From Actinokineospora xionganensis (GTDB lineage: Bacteria; Actinomycetota; Actinomycetes; Mycobacteriales; Pseudonocardiaceae), in NCBI RefSeq assembly GCF_014323725.1, contig NZ_JABVED010000002.1:203681-267680 (forward strand): DNA of 64,000 nucleotides, given 5' to 3'. A program made the position numbers and the translations under genes. Under the pieces are notes generated by a model. That model had not been told where the DNA came from, did no database searches, and saw nothing but the letters and a program-made list of their open reading frames with translations. This document shows positions 41,765-50,214 of this stretch, piece after piece (position 1 is the first letter of the stretch; every line of letters starts with the position of its first letter).

Positions 41765-42678
41765 CGCGTTCCTCCGGTGGGCTGCGGTGCGCCCTGGCGG
41801 TTCTGGGTCGATGGGTCCGGACGGTTCGCCTCCGCCCGGTCGTCCTTGTACTGGCCGTAGTGCTCGTAGCCCTTGTAGCCGTTCTTGGCCGCGCCGACCC
41901 CGCCCTTGCCGACATCCTTCGCGCCCGCACTGACCGAGGCCGCGCCGTCGCTGATGTCGCCCTTGGCGTCGGAGACGTCGTTGGCCGAGTTGATGGCGTC
42001 GTTCAGGTTACGGACGTCTTTGATCTTCATCAAAGCCGAGCCGAGGTCGCGTACGCCGCTGACGACGGTCTGGCAGCCCTGGATGATCTGCTCGATGCCG
42101 CGGATGATCTGCATGACCGCGTTGTAGATCTCGATCGCGTCGATGACCATCTTGACCGCGCGCGCCCACCCGACGACCGGGATCGGGATCAGCGCGATCG
42201 CCTCGATCAGCTTGTTGACCAGCTTCTTGATCAGCTTGAGAGCGAGGTCGCAGGCCTTCTTCGAGGCCTCGGCGACCTTCTCGAACGCGGTGCCGACCAG
42301 CTTGGCGGCCTGGGCGTCGGCCTCGATGCCGACCGTCCACACAGTACGGATCAGCAGCTCGAACTTCTGCGCGGCCTCGCCGTCCCAGTGCGGGTCGAGC
42401 TCGTCGAGACCGGTGTTGAGGTTGTCGCGGACCGACTGCAGGGCCCCGGAGATGTTCTCCCACTGCTTGCCGGTGGCGGAGATCTTCTCGAAGTCGCCGG
42501 TGATCGGCGTGATGATCGAGCTGACCAGGTCGTCGCCGACGACCTGCTCCCAGATCCAGTTGACGACCTGGACCTGCGCGCCCGCGTCCCGGATCGCGTC
42601 CTCGATCTTCAGTCCGCCGTCGATGGTCTCGGCGTTGTTCAGCGCGGTGGTCGGGTCGACCGAGTCGTCGTAGCTCAT
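41761..42678 (-). CDS. WXG100-superfamily-like protein, putative type VII-secreted
   Basis: This 305-aa protein has a helical hairpin around residues 60-120 with a WXG-like turn (LDELDPHWDGEAAQKF). A hydrophobic amphipathic middle follows (KLIEAIALIPIPVVGWARAV, then IEIYNAVMQIIRGIEQII, about residues 165-210). After this come a repeat-like Gly/Ser region and a short hydrophilic tail (YKGYEHYGQYKDDRAEANRP). The N-terminal and middle parts look like the delivery half of WXG100-type polymorphic toxins, but no toxin domain follows. It overlaps the upstream EspC-like gene by four bases. Confidence 0.72.
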   Translation of the reverse strand: MSYDDSVDPTTALNNAETIDGGLKIEDAIRDAGAQVQVVNWIWEQVVGDDLVSSIITPITGDFEKISATGKQWENISGALQSVRDNLNTGLDELDPHWDGEAAQKFELLIRTVWTVGIEADAQAAKLVGTAFEKVAEASKKACDLALKLIKKLVNKLIEAIALIPIPVVGWARAVKMVIDAIEIYNAVMQIIRGIEQIIQGCQTVVSGVRDLGSALMKIKDVRNLNDAINSANDVSDAKGDISDGAASVSAGAKDVGKGGVGAAKNGYKGYEHYGQYKDDRAEANRPDPSTQNRQGAPQPTGGTR

Positions 42679-43028
42679 CGCGCACCCACCGTCGGGACGC
42701 CGCTCGCCGCGGCGCTTCGCTGACCGTCCACTGTGGTCATTCGGCCGCAGGAAGTCCGGTCGGCCGTCTCATAGGCGTCGGCAGCGCCTTCCAGGGAAGT
42801 CTTGACGTTGCCGAGCTTCTCGTTGGCGAACTGGAGGGTCTCGCCATAGAGGTCGACGACGCCGTCGACCACCGGAACGAGCAGGCTCAGCAGGCCGGTG
42901 AAGCCACTGGTGTCGCCACCCTTGCTCCGGGCGTGGTCCTCGATCGTCTTGAAGTGGCCCGCGTTGCGGTCGAGCAGACCCGCGTAGCCGCGCAGCTCCT
43001 CCGGCTCGACCCTGAACTGTTCGCCCAT
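42675..43028 (-). CDS. EspC/WXG100-like small protein, putative type VII substrate
   Basis: This 117-aa protein fits the actinobacterial EspC (ESX-1-associated) family: VEPEELRGYAGLLDRNAGHF, a central loop with FTGLLSLLVPVVDGVVDLYG and a second helix ANEKLGNVKTSLEGAADAYE ending in YETAD, which resembles the Y-x3-D/E export motif. It heads a four-gene translationally coupled operon. No ESX core component (EccC, EccD, MycP) is in the window. Confidence 0.75.
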   Translation of the reverse strand: MGEQFRVEPEELRGYAGLLDRNAGHFKTIEDHARSKGGDTSGFTGLLSLLVPVVDGVVDLYGETLQFANEKLGNVKTSLEGAADAYETADRTSCGRMTTVDGQRSAAASGVPTVGAR

Positions 43029-43120
43029 CGGTGGTGCTCCTGACGTGTCCCGCGCTCGGCGTGTGTCCCAGGGTTGACGGCCGCCTCGCGACGTCGGTTC
43101 CCACCGGGTGTCAGGGCTTT

Positions 43121-44236
43121 TCAGTTGCGAATTGGCGGGAGACTGTCCTCATGCCACTCGCCGGTGGCCAGGAAGTGCCGCAGGAACTCCTGGTACGGCT
43201 CGATGTCGAGCCCCTGGGCCGCCACCCACGCGTCGTCGTAGTAGGTGTGCGAGTAGCGCTCGCCGCCGTCGCACAGCAGCGTCACCACACTGCCGGACAT
43301 CCCGGCGGCGCGGAGTTCGGCGATGATCTGGAACGCGCCCCACAGGTTCGTGCCGGTCGAGCCGCCCGCACGGCGTCCGATCAGCTCCTCGACGACCCGG
43401 ATGACCGCGATCGACGCCGCGTCCGGCACCTTGATCATGCGGTCGATGACCTGGCCGAGGAACGACGGCTCGACCCGCGGCCTGCCGATGCCCTCGATGC
43501 GCGAGCCGCGGCTGCCGGTCAGGTCCGGCTCGGTGTCGCGCCAGGCGTCGAAGAACACCGAGTTCTCCGGGTCGACGACGGCCAGCCGGGTGTCCAGGGC
43601 GCGGTAGCGGATGTAGCGGCCGATGGTCGCGCTGGTGCCGCCGGTGCCCGCGCCGACCACCACCCACGCCGGCTCCGGGTTCGGCTCCTTCGACATCTGC
43701 TCGAAGACCGACTCGGCGATGTTGTTGTTGCCCCGCCAGTCGGTCGCTCGCTCGGCGTGGGTGAACTGGTCGATGTAGTGCCCGCCGAGTTCGTCGGCGA
43801 GCTTGCGCGACTCGGCGTAGATCTGGCCGGGCTCGTCGACGAAGTGGCAGCGCCCGCCCTGGCGCTCGATCAGCGCGATCTTCTCCGGGCTGGTCGTGCG
43901 CGGCATGACGGCGATGAACGGCAGGCCCAGCATCCGGGCGAAGTACGCCTCCGACACAGCGGTCGACCCCGAGGAGGCCTCGATGACCGGGGTGCCGTCG
44001 ACGATCCAGCCGTTGCACAGCGCGTAGAGGAACAGCGAGCGGGCCAGGCGGTGCTTGAGCGATCCGGTCGGGTGGGTCGACTCGTCCTTGAGGTAGAGCT
44101 GGACGTTCCACTCCAGCGGCAGCGGGAACGGCAGCAGGTGCGTGTCGGCGCTGCGGTTCGCGTCGGCCTCGATGATCTTGATGGACCGGCAGACCCAGTC
44201 ACGCGTCTTGGCGCTGCAGCGGTCGACCGCGGTCAT
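43121..44236 (-). CDS. cds1: PLP-dependent cysteine desulfhydrase (Cds1-like)
   Basis: This 371-aa cysteine-synthase-fold PLP enzyme closely resembles M. tuberculosis Cds1 (Rv3684), which releases H2S from L-cysteine. The PLP Lys motif is [19 protein letters not shown] at about residue 50, followed by [19 protein letters not shown] near 86 and the phosphate loop [16 protein letters not shown] near 190. The ATG at 44236 overlaps the DUF1304 stop. The operon begins with an Lrp/AsnC regulator, and Lrp-type proteins control cysteine desulfidase genes in enterobacteria. Confidence 0.85.
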   Translation of the reverse strand: MTAVDRCSAKTRDWVCRSIKIIEADANRSADTHLLPFPLPLEWNVQLYLKDESTHPTGSLKHRLARSLFLYALCNGWIVDGTPVIEASSGSTAVSEAYFARMLGLPFIAVMPRTTSPEKIALIERQGGRCHFVDEPGQIYAESRKLADELGGHYIDQFTHAERATDWRGNNNIAESVFEQMSKEPNPEPAWVVVGAGTGGTSATIGRYIRYRALDTRLAVVDPENSVFFDAWRDTEPDLTGSRGSRIEGIGRPRVEPSFLGQVIDRMIKVPDAASIAVIRVVEELIGRRAGGSTGTNLWGAFQIIAELRAAGMSGSVVTLLCDGGERYSHTYYDDAWVAAQGLDIEPYQEFLRHFLATGEWHEDSLPPIRN

Positions 44237-44586
44237 CGCGCGAGCAGGACGAGCACCAGCGCGATGAGCGCGGGCACCGTCTGGACGTACAGGATGCGCA
44301 GCGACACCGTGGCGGCGCCGTAGAGACCGGCGATCATCACACAGACCAGGAAGAACACCTGGAACGACAGCGAGTCCGCGACGAGACCGTAGAAAAGACC
44401 GGCGGCCAGGAAGCCGTTGTAGAGCCCCTGGTTGCCCGCCAGCATGGCGGTCTCCGCGGCGAACTCGTGCGAGGTCCCGAACGTCCTGCGGCCCAGCGAG
44501 GTGTTCCAGAGGAACATCTCCAGCACAAGGATGTAGACGTGGATCAGGCCGACCAGCCCGAGCATGACCTTCGCTGCGGTGTCCAT
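44233..44586 (-). CDS. DUF1304 membrane protein
   Basis: This 117-aa protein has four transmembrane helices and the DUF1304 pattern: [17 protein letters not shown], then [20 protein letters not shown] and a C-terminal hydrophobic pair. The ATG at 44586 has AGGA five bases upstream. Function is unknown. It overlaps cds1 by four bases. Confidence 0.85.
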   Translation of the reverse strand: MDTAAKVMLGLVGLIHVYILVLEMFLWNTSLGRRTFGTSHEFAAETAMLAGNQGLYNGFLAAGLFYGLVADSLSFQVFFLVCVMIAGLYGAATVSLRILYVQTVPALIALVLVLLAR

Positions 44587-44587
44587 C

Positions 44588-44881
44588 TCAGTCCTCATCC
44601 GGTTCGTCGCCGCGCAGCTCCGCCCGGAGGCGGTCGCGTTCTGCGTAGCGGTTAGCCAGGCCCGCGGTGACCCGGTCGTTGAGGCGGCGGAACAGCAGCA
44701 GGCCCAGCGGGAACCCGACGACCACGGCGATGGCCACCGAGACCAGCAGCGGGAGGTCGAACAGCACCAGGATCCCTGTCACGGCGCCGACCAGGGCGAT
44801 CCGCACGAAGGTGTAGAGAGCGATGTCGCGCCCAAGGTGCGCGCCGGGCTTGTCCTGCACGGGCTGGACGTTACTCGGCAT
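44588..44881 (-). CDS. DUF4229-like membrane protein
   Basis: This 97-aa protein has two transmembrane helices (DIALYTFVRIALVGAVTGIL and LLVSVAIAVVVGFPLGLLLF). A charged cytoplasmic tail rich in Arg and Glu follows, as in actinobacterial DUF4229 proteins. The ATG at 44881 lies 11 bases inside the AsnC gene. Confidence 0.8.
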   Translation of the reverse strand: MPSNVQPVQDKPGAHLGRDIALYTFVRIALVGAVTGILVLFDLPLLVSVAIAVVVGFPLGLLLFRRLNDRVTAGLANRYAERDRLRAELRGDEPDED

Positions 44882-45341
44882 GGGCGCTCCGTTCCTCGTC
44901 GACGGTGTTGGGCCGTCCCTCGAACCTGGTGGACAGCACCACGGTCGAGCGGGTGCGCGCAACACCCTTTATCCGGCGCAGCCTGCTCAGCGAGCGCTCC
45001 AGGTCGTCCACGGTCGCCACCCGCACCTTGACCACGAAGGACTCGTCGCCCGCGACCCGGTAGCAGGACTCGACCTCGTTCAGCTCGGCCAGGGCGTCGG
45101 CGACGTCCTCGTCGTCGGCGGTGTCGGTCGGATGGATGGAGACCAGCGCGGTGACGTCGAGTCCGACGGCCCGCGGGTCGACCATGGCGTGATAGCCGGT
45201 GATGACGCCCGCGGTCTCCAGCTTGCCGACGCGCTCGTGCACGGCCGACGCGGACAGGCCCACCTGCCTGCCGAGATCGGCGTAGGTGACGCGGCCGTTG
45301 GTACGCAGGGCCGCGATGATTCGGCGATCGACAGTGTCCAC
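44871..45341 (-). CDS. Lrp/AsnC-family transcriptional regulator
   Basis: This 156-aa regulator has an N-terminal winged helix (DTVDRRIIAALRTNGRVTYA, then LGRQVGLSASAVHERVGKLE) and a C-terminal RAM ligand domain (VTALVSIHPT..., ESCYRVAGDESFVVKVRV). It starts with GTG. It is first in an operon with two small membrane proteins and cds1, so an amino acid, perhaps cysteine, is the likely effector. It is divergent from bldC across 147 bases. Confidence 0.93.
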   Translation of the reverse strand: MDTVDRRIIAALRTNGRVTYADLGRQVGLSASAVHERVGKLETAGVITGYHAMVDPRAVGLDVTALVSIHPTDTADDEDVADALAELNEVESCYRVAGDESFVVKVRVATVDDLERSLSRLRRIKGVARTRSTVVLSTRFEGRPNTVDEERSAHAE

Positions 45342-45488
45342 GGCGAAAGCCTACGACGCCGACCGCGCGTGTCCGAACCGGCCGTTTTGTCCCTTACTAC
45401 CTCTTTACCATCACCCAACCGTTCGAGTACCCGACGGGCGAGATGCCACGATGATCCCGTTTGGTCGACTATCAAGGAGGCGGCGAAG

Positions 45489-45704
45489 GTGACCGTAGGC
45501 CACGTGGGGGAACGCCTGCTCACCCCCGGAGAAGTGGCGGCCCTGTTCCGGGTCGACCCAAAGACCGTGACCCGGTGGGCCACAGCGGGCCGAATCGGGT
45601 CCATCCGTACCCCCGGCGGACACCGCCGGTTCCGCGAGACCGAGGTCCAGGCACTGCTGGCCGAGTTGACCACCGAAGCGACGGAGCCCGCGGAGCACGT
45701 CTGA
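45489..45704 (+). CDS. bldC: BldC, MerR-like developmental regulator
   Basis: This 71-aa single-domain MerR-type DNA-binding protein matches Streptomyces BldC over LLTPGEVAALFRVDPKTVTR and WATAGRIGSIRTPGGHRRFR. BldC controls the timing of development and binds direct repeats cooperatively. It starts with GTG at 45489, with AGGAGG eight bases upstream. Presence of BldC agrees with a filamentous or otherwise differentiating actinomycete. Confidence 0.93.
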   Translation: MTVGHVGERLLTPGEVAALFRVDPKTVTRWATAGRIGSIRTPGGHRRFRETEVQALLAELTTEATEPAEHV

Positions 45705-45771
45705 CCTGCGCGTCCCCAAAATCCGGACAAACGGGTTAACCTCGTGTTCTAGGCTTTTCGGAGGTGCCTCA

Positions 45772-45957
45772 ATGACTTACCTGCTGGCCGCTGTCGGTGC
45801 GATCACCATCGCGGTGCTGATGTGGAAGGCCTTCGGCCCGCGCGCGGCCGAAGTCACGTCCACCCGCTCCACGATCGCCCCCGACGACGACCCCGACTTC
45901 CTCCGCAAACTCGGCGAGAAGACCCGCAAGCCCCCCAAAGAAGACCCACCCGCCTAA
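45772..45957 (+). CDS. Small single-pass membrane protein
   Basis: This 61-aa protein has one N-terminal transmembrane helix (YLLAAVGAITIAVLMWKAF) and a charged Pro/Lys/Asp-rich cytoplasmic tail. GGAGG lies seven bases upstream of the ATG. It follows bldC on the same strand. Its TAA stop lies inside the left arm of a 52-bp inverted repeat. No known function. Confidence 0.78.
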   Translation: MTYLLAAVGAITIAVLMWKAFGPRAAEVTSTRSTIAPDDDPDFLRKLGEKTRKPPKEDPPA

Positions 45958-46093
45958 CCCGCGAGTCCAACGGTCAGAACAACGAGTCCAACGTTCAGAA
46001 CATCATCACCAACGTCATGTTGGGCGGCGGACCTGCGCCGTTGATGTTCTGAACGTTGGACTCGTTGTTCTGACCGTTGGACTCGCGGGTTAG
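45954..46093. terminator. 52-bp perfect inverted repeat at the convergent end of two genes
   Basis: The left arm (45954-46005) and right arm (46042-46093) are exact reverse complements over 52 bases with a 36-base loop. Each arm contains two GAGTCCAACG-type units and includes the TAA stop of the gene entering it: 45955-45957 for the small membrane protein and 46090-46092 for the MinD-like gene. It would form a very stable hairpin in either transcript, so a bidirectional terminator or 3'-end protector is likely. It belongs to the dispersed GAGTC repeat family. Confidence 0.85.
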
Positions 46094-47634
46094 CGGGGGA
46101 AGTCGTCGGCTACGGTGGCGGCCATTTCCAGGAGGGCCAGGCGGGTTTCGGGGGCCAGGCGGTCCAGTTCGATCTCCGCGCCCTCTTCCAGGTGCGGGTC
46201 GAACGGGATGCGGCACACCGCGCGGCAGCGGGACCCGAAGTGCTGGGCCAGCTTGTCGAGGTCGACCGAACCGGACTTCGGGCGCACCGAGTTGATCACC
46301 GCGACGGAGCGGGAGACCAGGTCGCGGTAGCCGTGGGCATCGAGCCAGTCCAGGGTGGCCGAGGCGCTGCGGGCGCCGTCCACCGAACCGGACGAGACGA
46401 TCACCAGCGAGTCCGCGATGTCGAGGACACCCTTCATCGCCGAGTGCATCAGGCCGGTGCCGCAGTCGGTCAGGACGATGTTGTAGAAGTGCTCCAGAAG
46501 GGTGACCGTGCGCCGGTAGTCCTGCTCGCTGAACGCCTCCGACACCGCCGGGTCCTGCTCGCTGGCCAGCACCTCCAGGCGCGACGGGCCCTGCGAGGTG
46601 TAGGCGCGGATGTCGCTGTAGCGGCGGATGCGGTCGGCGTCGCGCAGCAAGTGACGGACCGTGGCGGTGGTCTCCAGTGGGATCTTCTGGCTCAGGGTGC
46701 CGCGGTCGGGGTTGGCGTCCACCGCGATGACCCGGTCGCCGCGCAGCGACGAGAACGTCGAGCCGAGCGTGGTCGTCGTGGTGGTCTTGCCGACGCCGCC
46801 CTTGAGGCTGAGCATGGCGATCTTGTAGCACCCGCGCAGCGGCTGGTTGACCCGGCCGATGAGCTCACGCCTGCGCACGTCCGTCGGGCTCTCGCCCGGG
46901 TTGATCAGGTGGCCGCTGGCTACGAAGACGGCCTTGCGCCAACCGGACTGCGGCGCGCGCTTGGCCTGCTTGAGCAGACGGGCGGAGGACAGGTCGTGGC
47001 CTTGGCCGCCGTCCTGCGGCCTGCCCGCCTGCGGGAAGCCGTAGGGCTGGCCCTGCGGGTAGGGCTGGTTCACCTGGTGCGGGCCTGACTGACCGGGGTT
47101 CACGTGATGCGGGCCGGACTGGCTCGGGTTCACGTAGTGCGGACCGGACTGACCGGGGTTGACCTGGTGCGGACCCGACTGACCGGGGTTCACGTGGTGC
47201 GGGCCCGACTGGCTGGCGTTGACCTGGTGCGGACCCGACTGACCGGGGTTCACGTAGTGCGGGCCCGACTGGCTGGCGTTGACCTGGTGCGGACCGGACT
47301 GACCGGGGTTGACCTGGTGCGGGCCCGACTGACTCGGGTTGACGTGGTGGGGGCCTGACTGGCTCGGATTCACCTGGTGCGGGCCGGACTGGCTCGGGTT
47401 GACCTGATGCGGGCCGGACTGGCTCGCGCTCACCTGGTGCGGGCCGGACTGGCTCGCCCCCGCGTCAGCTGCGGACGCCTCCGGGTGGCCGGTCGAGTCC
47501 GTCGTGGCGTCCTCGTCCAGATGGCTAGCGCCCAGCTCCGCGGACGGGCCGAAGTCGTGCCCGTCGCCCTGGGTCTCAGGACCGTTGTTCGGCGGCCGCC
47601 AGGCCAGGTCCGACTCTTCTCGGCGTCCAGTCAC
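46090..47634 (-). CDS. MinD/ParA-like ATPase with N-terminal 13 x 10-residue repeat
   Basis: This 514-aa protein has residues 59-188 made of thirteen 10-residue repeats of QSGPHxVNPx (x mostly Q, H or Y). A Gln/Gly/Pro linker and a C-terminal MinD-type ATPase follow. The deviant Walker A is LKGGVGKTTTT near 277, then AVDANPDRGTLSQKIP and a VLTDCGTGLMHSAMKGVLD Walker B region. The layout resembles EspI of ESX-1 (disordered N-terminus plus MinD-like domain) and actinobacterial SCO-type partition ATPases. The GTG at 47634 is behind GGAGGAG. Its stop lies in the giant inverted repeat. Confidence 0.85.
   Translation of the reverse strand: MTGRREESDLAWRPPNNGPETQGDGHDFGPSAELGASHLDEDATTDSTGHPEASAADAGASQSGPHQVSASQSGPHQVNPSQSGPHQVNPSQSGPHHVNPSQSGPHQVNPGQSGPHQVNASQSGPHYVNPGQSGPHQVNASQSGPHHVNPGQSGPHQVNPGQSGPHYVNPSQSGPHHVNPGQSGPHQVNQPYPQGQPYGFPQAGRPQDGGQGHDLSSARLLKQAKRAPQSGWRKAVFVASGHLINPGESPTDVRRRELIGRVNQPLRGCYKIAMLSLKGGVGKTTTTTTLGSTFSSLRGDRVIAVDANPDRGTLSQKIPLETTATVRHLLRDADRIRRYSDIRAYTSQGPSRLEVLASEQDPAVSEAFSEQDYRRTVTLLEHFYNIVLTDCGTGLMHSAMKGVLDIADSLVIVSSGSVDGARSASATLDWLDAHGYRDLVSRSVAVINSVRPKSGSVDLDKLAQHFGSRCRAVCRIPFDPHLEEGAEIELDRLAPETRLALLEMAATVADDFPR
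47071..47460 (-). repeat. 30-bp coding minisatellite, 13 units
   Basis: There are exactly thirteen 30-bp units in frame within the MinD-like gene, encoding QSGPHxV-type decapeptides. Third-base and CAG/CAC/TAC variation at one position gives Gln, His or Tyr. The number of units is likely to vary between strains through slippage or recombination. Confidence 0.95.
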
Positions 47635-47728
47635 CCGTGCGACTCCTCCTGCACCCGACAGCGGGAAATCCCCGTTCCTCCGTGTCGACGGTAACGCACT
47701 TCGCACGAGCAACCGCAGGTGAGGGGCA

Positions 47729-48670
47729 CTACGCGTAGGAGTGCAGTCCCGCGATCACCAGGTTGATGAAGAACAGGTTGAACACGACCATCGCGAAGCC
47801 GACGGAGTTGATGACCGCGGCCCGCTTTCCGCGCCAGCCCGCCGTGGCCCGCGAGTGCAGATACCCCGCGTAGACGACCCAGGCGACGAACGCGACGGTC
47901 TCCTTCGGGTCCCATCCCCAGAACCGGCCCCACGCCGCCTCGGCCCAGATCGCGCCGCAGATGATGCCGAAGGTGTAGATCGGGAAAGCGAAGATCGTGG
48001 TGCGGTACGCGAGGCGGTCGAGGGTGTCCGCTTCCGGCAGTTTCGGCCCGAAACGGGTGAACTTCCCCGGGTTCTCGTCGTGGCTCGCCCGGATCAGGTA
48101 CAGGACGCTGACCACGCCCGGGACCAGGAACAGGCCGCTGGACAGGATGGCCGCGGAGACGTGGATGACCAGCCAGTACGACTGCAGCGCGGGCTGCACG
48201 GGGGCGGCCTCGGTGTAGAGCACGGTGCCGCCGAGGAACATCAGGATCACGATCGGCGTGAGCACGAAGACGCCGAGCCTGCGCACGTCGTACTTGCGCA
48301 TCAGCACCAGCCAGGTCACCACCGCGACCAGCGTGACGGCCATGCCGTACTCGTACATGTTGCCCCAGGGGGCGCGCCCTGTCGCGACTCCGCGCAGGAC
48401 CAGCGCCGAGAGGTGCAGCGCCGCGCCCAGCACGGTCAGCGCGACGGCCATCCGGCCGAACCGCTCCGGCCTGCTCCGCGCGGGGGGCTTCTCGATCAGG
48501 CCATAGGAGGTCGGCGCGCCCGCCCCGACCAGAACCGCCTGCTCGGACTTCTTCGCCGCGCGGTTGAACGCCTGCTCGACGGCGTAGCAGACCATCGCGA
48601 AGACGTAGACCAGCGCGGCGGCGCCGAACGTCCAGTCGCTGTAGGTCGACAGCGTGTCGTTGACCGGCAT
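47729..48670 (-). CDS. ccsB: Cytochrome c biogenesis protein CcsB (CcsA/ResC family)
   Basis: This 313-aa multi-pass membrane protein of system II carries heme to apocytochrome c with ResB. The heme-handling WWD motif appears as WGRFWGWDPKETVAFVAW near residue 240, with flanking His residues in LVIHVSAAILSS and AGYLHSRATAGW. The ATG at 48670 shares a base with the resB stop (TGATG). Corresponds to Rv0529 in gene order. Confidence 0.94.
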   Translation of the reverse strand: MPVNDTLSTYSDWTFGAAALVYVFAMVCYAVEQAFNRAAKKSEQAVLVGAGAPTSYGLIEKPPARSRPERFGRMAVALTVLGAALHLSALVLRGVATGRAPWGNMYEYGMAVTLVAVVTWLVLMRKYDVRRLGVFVLTPIVILMFLGGTVLYTEAAPVQPALQSYWLVIHVSAAILSSGLFLVPGVVSVLYLIRASHDENPGKFTRFGPKLPEADTLDRLAYRTTIFAFPIYTFGIICGAIWAEAAWGRFWGWDPKETVAFVAWVVYAGYLHSRATAGWRGKRAAVINSVGFAMVVFNLFFINLVIAGLHSYA

Positions 48671-50214
48671 CAGGTATCCCTCCTGGGACTGAGCAGCTCG
48701 GCGGCGATCCGGTGGAACTCCTCGCCATATCCCGCCTGGTCGGTGCGGGCCAGGCCACCGACGCGGACCACGGTACGACCTTCGCCGTCGGGCACCGCGC
48801 GGACCCACAGTCTGCGGCGTTTCACCGTGAGCGACGCGCCGAGCCCGAGGATCATCAGGATGGCGCTGGCCAGCACCCACACCTGGGTCGGGTCGTGCGA
48901 GACCTGCAGCGACACCCAGCGGACCACACCGTCGAACTTGACCTTGGTGCCGTCGTCGAGACTGATCGACTCCCCCGGCTTGAGGTTCTGCCGGGCAACC
49001 CGGCTCAGCCTGCCGCTGTCGACGAGCGAGCGGTCGATCTCGAAGATCGACTGGCCGCGGCCGGAGTCGATGCCCAGGTCGCCGCGCATGACGTCGACCG
49101 CGGCGGCCGGGTCGATCAGGTCCGGGAAGCCGGAGGTAAGGATCTTGTCGCGCATCAGCGCGGTCGGCGCGAACAGGCCGGTGACGGCGATCTGCTTGGT
49201 CCGGCGCTCGGCGGAGTCGGTCACGCCGGGCGGGTCGAACTTGGTGGCGCCCTCGGACAGCAGGGTCAGGTTGTCGACGGGGCGCCACTGAACGGTCTGG
49301 GTGCGGGACTCGCCGTTGGGGAAGGTGACGGTGAACGTCGGGGCGTAGCCGTGGCCGAGCAGGTAGACCCGGTCGCCCGCGGTCCGCAGCGGCGAGTTGA
49401 CCTCCAGGTCGTAGGGCCGCCAGGTGTTGCTCGTGAGGTCCTCGCCCGCCTGGTAGTCGATGTCCGCGCGGAACGTGTCGGCTTGCCCGTTGGGCAGGTA
49501 CTCGGCGTCGAACTTGTTGACCCGCACGCAGAACGGGCTCAGGTCGGTGCCGTCGACGCGCAGGCCGGGACGGAACGAGTCGTAGTTGAGGGTGCCCGAG
49601 TTGCAGAACTCGGAGCCGTTGGCCAGCACGATGACCTGGCCCTCGTAGTTGACCATCTTGCCCAGGGCGAGCGTCACGATGAGGCCGAGCATGGCGAAGT
49701 GGAAGACCAGGTTGCCCGCTTCGCGGCTGTAGCCGCGCTCGGCGCTGACGCTGCGGGCGCCGTCGGCCTCCTCGCGCTCGACCAGCCGCCAGCCGCGTAG
49801 CCGCGTCCGGGCGGCGGCGATCAGGTCGTCGGGCGAGCCGTCGAGGGTCGCGGTCTCGTGGTGCGGCAGCCTGCTGAGGTTGCGCGGGGTGAGGACCGGC
49901 TTGGCGGTGAGCTGCTTGGCGTACTCCAGGGTGCGCGGCAGCAGGCAGCCGACCAGGGAGACGAACAGCATCAGGTAGATCGCGGAGAACCAGACGCTGG
50001 CGTAGACGTCGAAGAACTGCAGCCGGTCGAGCACGCGGCCCCACCAGCCGTGCGTGGCGATGTAGGTGTCGACGTTCGGCGGGTTGAGCGAGCGCTGCGG
50101 CAGCAGCGCCCCGGGCATCGCGGCGAGGGCGAGCAGGAACAGCAGGATGAGCGCGGTGCGCATGGAGGTGAGTCCGCGCCAGGTGTTGCGCAGGAAGGCG
50201 AGGATCCGGCTCAC
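48670..50214 (-). CDS. resB: Cytochrome c biogenesis protein ResB
   Basis: This 514-aa system II protein has three N-terminal transmembrane segments (MRTALILLFLLALAAMPGAL, FSAIYLMLFVSLVGCLLPRT, LVFHFAMLGLIVTLALGKMV), a large extracytoplasmic domain and a final transmembrane helix near residue 455. It works with CcsB in heme attachment. GTG at 50214 overlaps the ccdA stop (GTGA). Confidence 0.94.
   Translation of the reverse strand: MSRILAFLRNTWRGLTSMRTALILLFLLALAAMPGALLPQRSLNPPNVDTYIATHGWWGRVLDRLQFFDVYASVWFSAIYLMLFVSLVGCLLPRTLEYAKQLTAKPVLTPRNLSRLPHHETATLDGSPDDLIAAARTRLRGWRLVEREEADGARSVSAERGYSREAGNLVFHFAMLGLIVTLALGKMVNYEGQVIVLANGSEFCNSGTLNYDSFRPGLRVDGTDLSPFCVRVNKFDAEYLPNGQADTFRADIDYQAGEDLTSNTWRPYDLEVNSPLRTAGDRVYLLGHGYAPTFTVTFPNGESRTQTVQWRPVDNLTLLSEGATKFDPPGVTDSAERRTKQIAVTGLFAPTALMRDKILTSGFPDLIDPAAAVDVMRGDLGIDSGRGQSIFEIDRSLVDSGRLSRVARQNLKPGESISLDDGTKVKFDGVVRWVSLQVSHDPTQVWVLASAILMILGLGASLTVKRRRLWVRAVPDGEGRTVVRVGGLARTDQAGYGEEFHRIAAELLSPRRDT

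Noticed and set aside
41761..42678. Polymorphic toxin with C-terminal toxin domain
   Set aside because: The region after the hydrophobic middle is a short Gly/Ser-rich and hydrophilic tail without recognisable toxin motifs, and no immunity gene pair is evident.
47071..47460. Possible CRISPR or non-coding satellite
   Set aside because: The 30-bp period is in frame within a long coding sequence and encodes a regular decapeptide; no spacers.
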